NCBI GenBank assembly: GCA_026770585.1
Contig: MU646546.1
Location: 295,544-310,271 of the forward strand
Reading direction: 5' to 3'
DNA length: 14,728 nucleotides
Source of the DNA: Baffinella frigidus
Taxonomy: Eukaryota > Cryptophyceae > Cryptomonadales > Baffinellaceae
Both the position numbers and the translations under genes were made by a program. Below are positions 14,666-14,728 of this stretch, piece after piece. The notes under the pieces are model-generated. The model was not told the DNA's origin, did not search any database, and saw nothing but the letters and a program-made list of their open reading frames with translations. Within the stretch, counting starts at the first letter, position 1. The number at the start of each line of letters is the position of its first letter.

Positions 14666-14728
14666 GTTTACACCCTGCCCCTTGAACCCTGAACCCTGGA
14701 CCCTACACCCTACACCCTGCACCCTACA
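14666..14728 (+). repeat. Start of intron 11 with CCCTACA-type repeat
   Basis: After donor GTTTACACCC the sequence becomes CCCTGAACCCTGGACCC and then CCCTACA units to the window end. The next SRCR exon is not in the window. Confidence 0.75.

Noticed and set aside
14213-14722. Minus-strand Ser/Gln-rich open frames
   Set aside because: They are antisense to the SRCR exon and to a GACT-type repeat.

Overview
This is eukaryotic nuclear DNA with two divergently transcribed, intron-rich genes. Introns have GT..AG borders, often with a GTGCG-type donor as in green algae. The window also holds TTTAGGG-type (plant/algal) telomere-like arrays, many short hairpin elements and minisatellites. A green alga is the best fit. 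A repeat-rich, bacteria-eating prasinophyte such as Cymbomonas would suit the gene content, but that name is recalled rather than tested.

Left half, minus strand (about 6301 down to 929, continuing past the left edge): a SEY1/RHD3 (atlastin-like) ER-fusion GTPase. Five exons can be read with matching splice phases and a sixth, N-terminal one is tentative. Together they carry the P-loop, the switch threonine, the DxxG motif and the RD motif of the GTPase domain. The helical bundle and membrane anchor lie outside the window.

Right half, plus strand (6691 to 14665, continuing past the right edge): an 11-exon gene read here as a type II membrane protein. It has a short basic cytoplasmic tail, one membrane segment, a stalk, roughly 135 Gly-X-Y collagen triplets, and the first half of a scavenger receptor cysteine-rich (SRCR) domain. 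The exons join to 638 codons with no frame conflict, and nine of the ten joins flank or lie within the collagen repeat. This is the layout of animal class A scavenger receptors (MARCO, SR-A1, SCARA5), which bind bacteria and particles. In an alga it would be a candidate prey- or surface-recognition receptor.

Between the genes, about 390 bases (6302-6690) could be a shared divergent promoter.

The introns hold the second surprise. Four of the five firm SEY1 exons and four collagen/SRCR exons have truncated copies of their own edges, nearly always including the splice site, lying in neighbouring introns. Copies are commonly separated from the parent exon by a hairpin element or minisatellite. 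One hairpin family occurs five times with a conserved loop as well as conserved arms.
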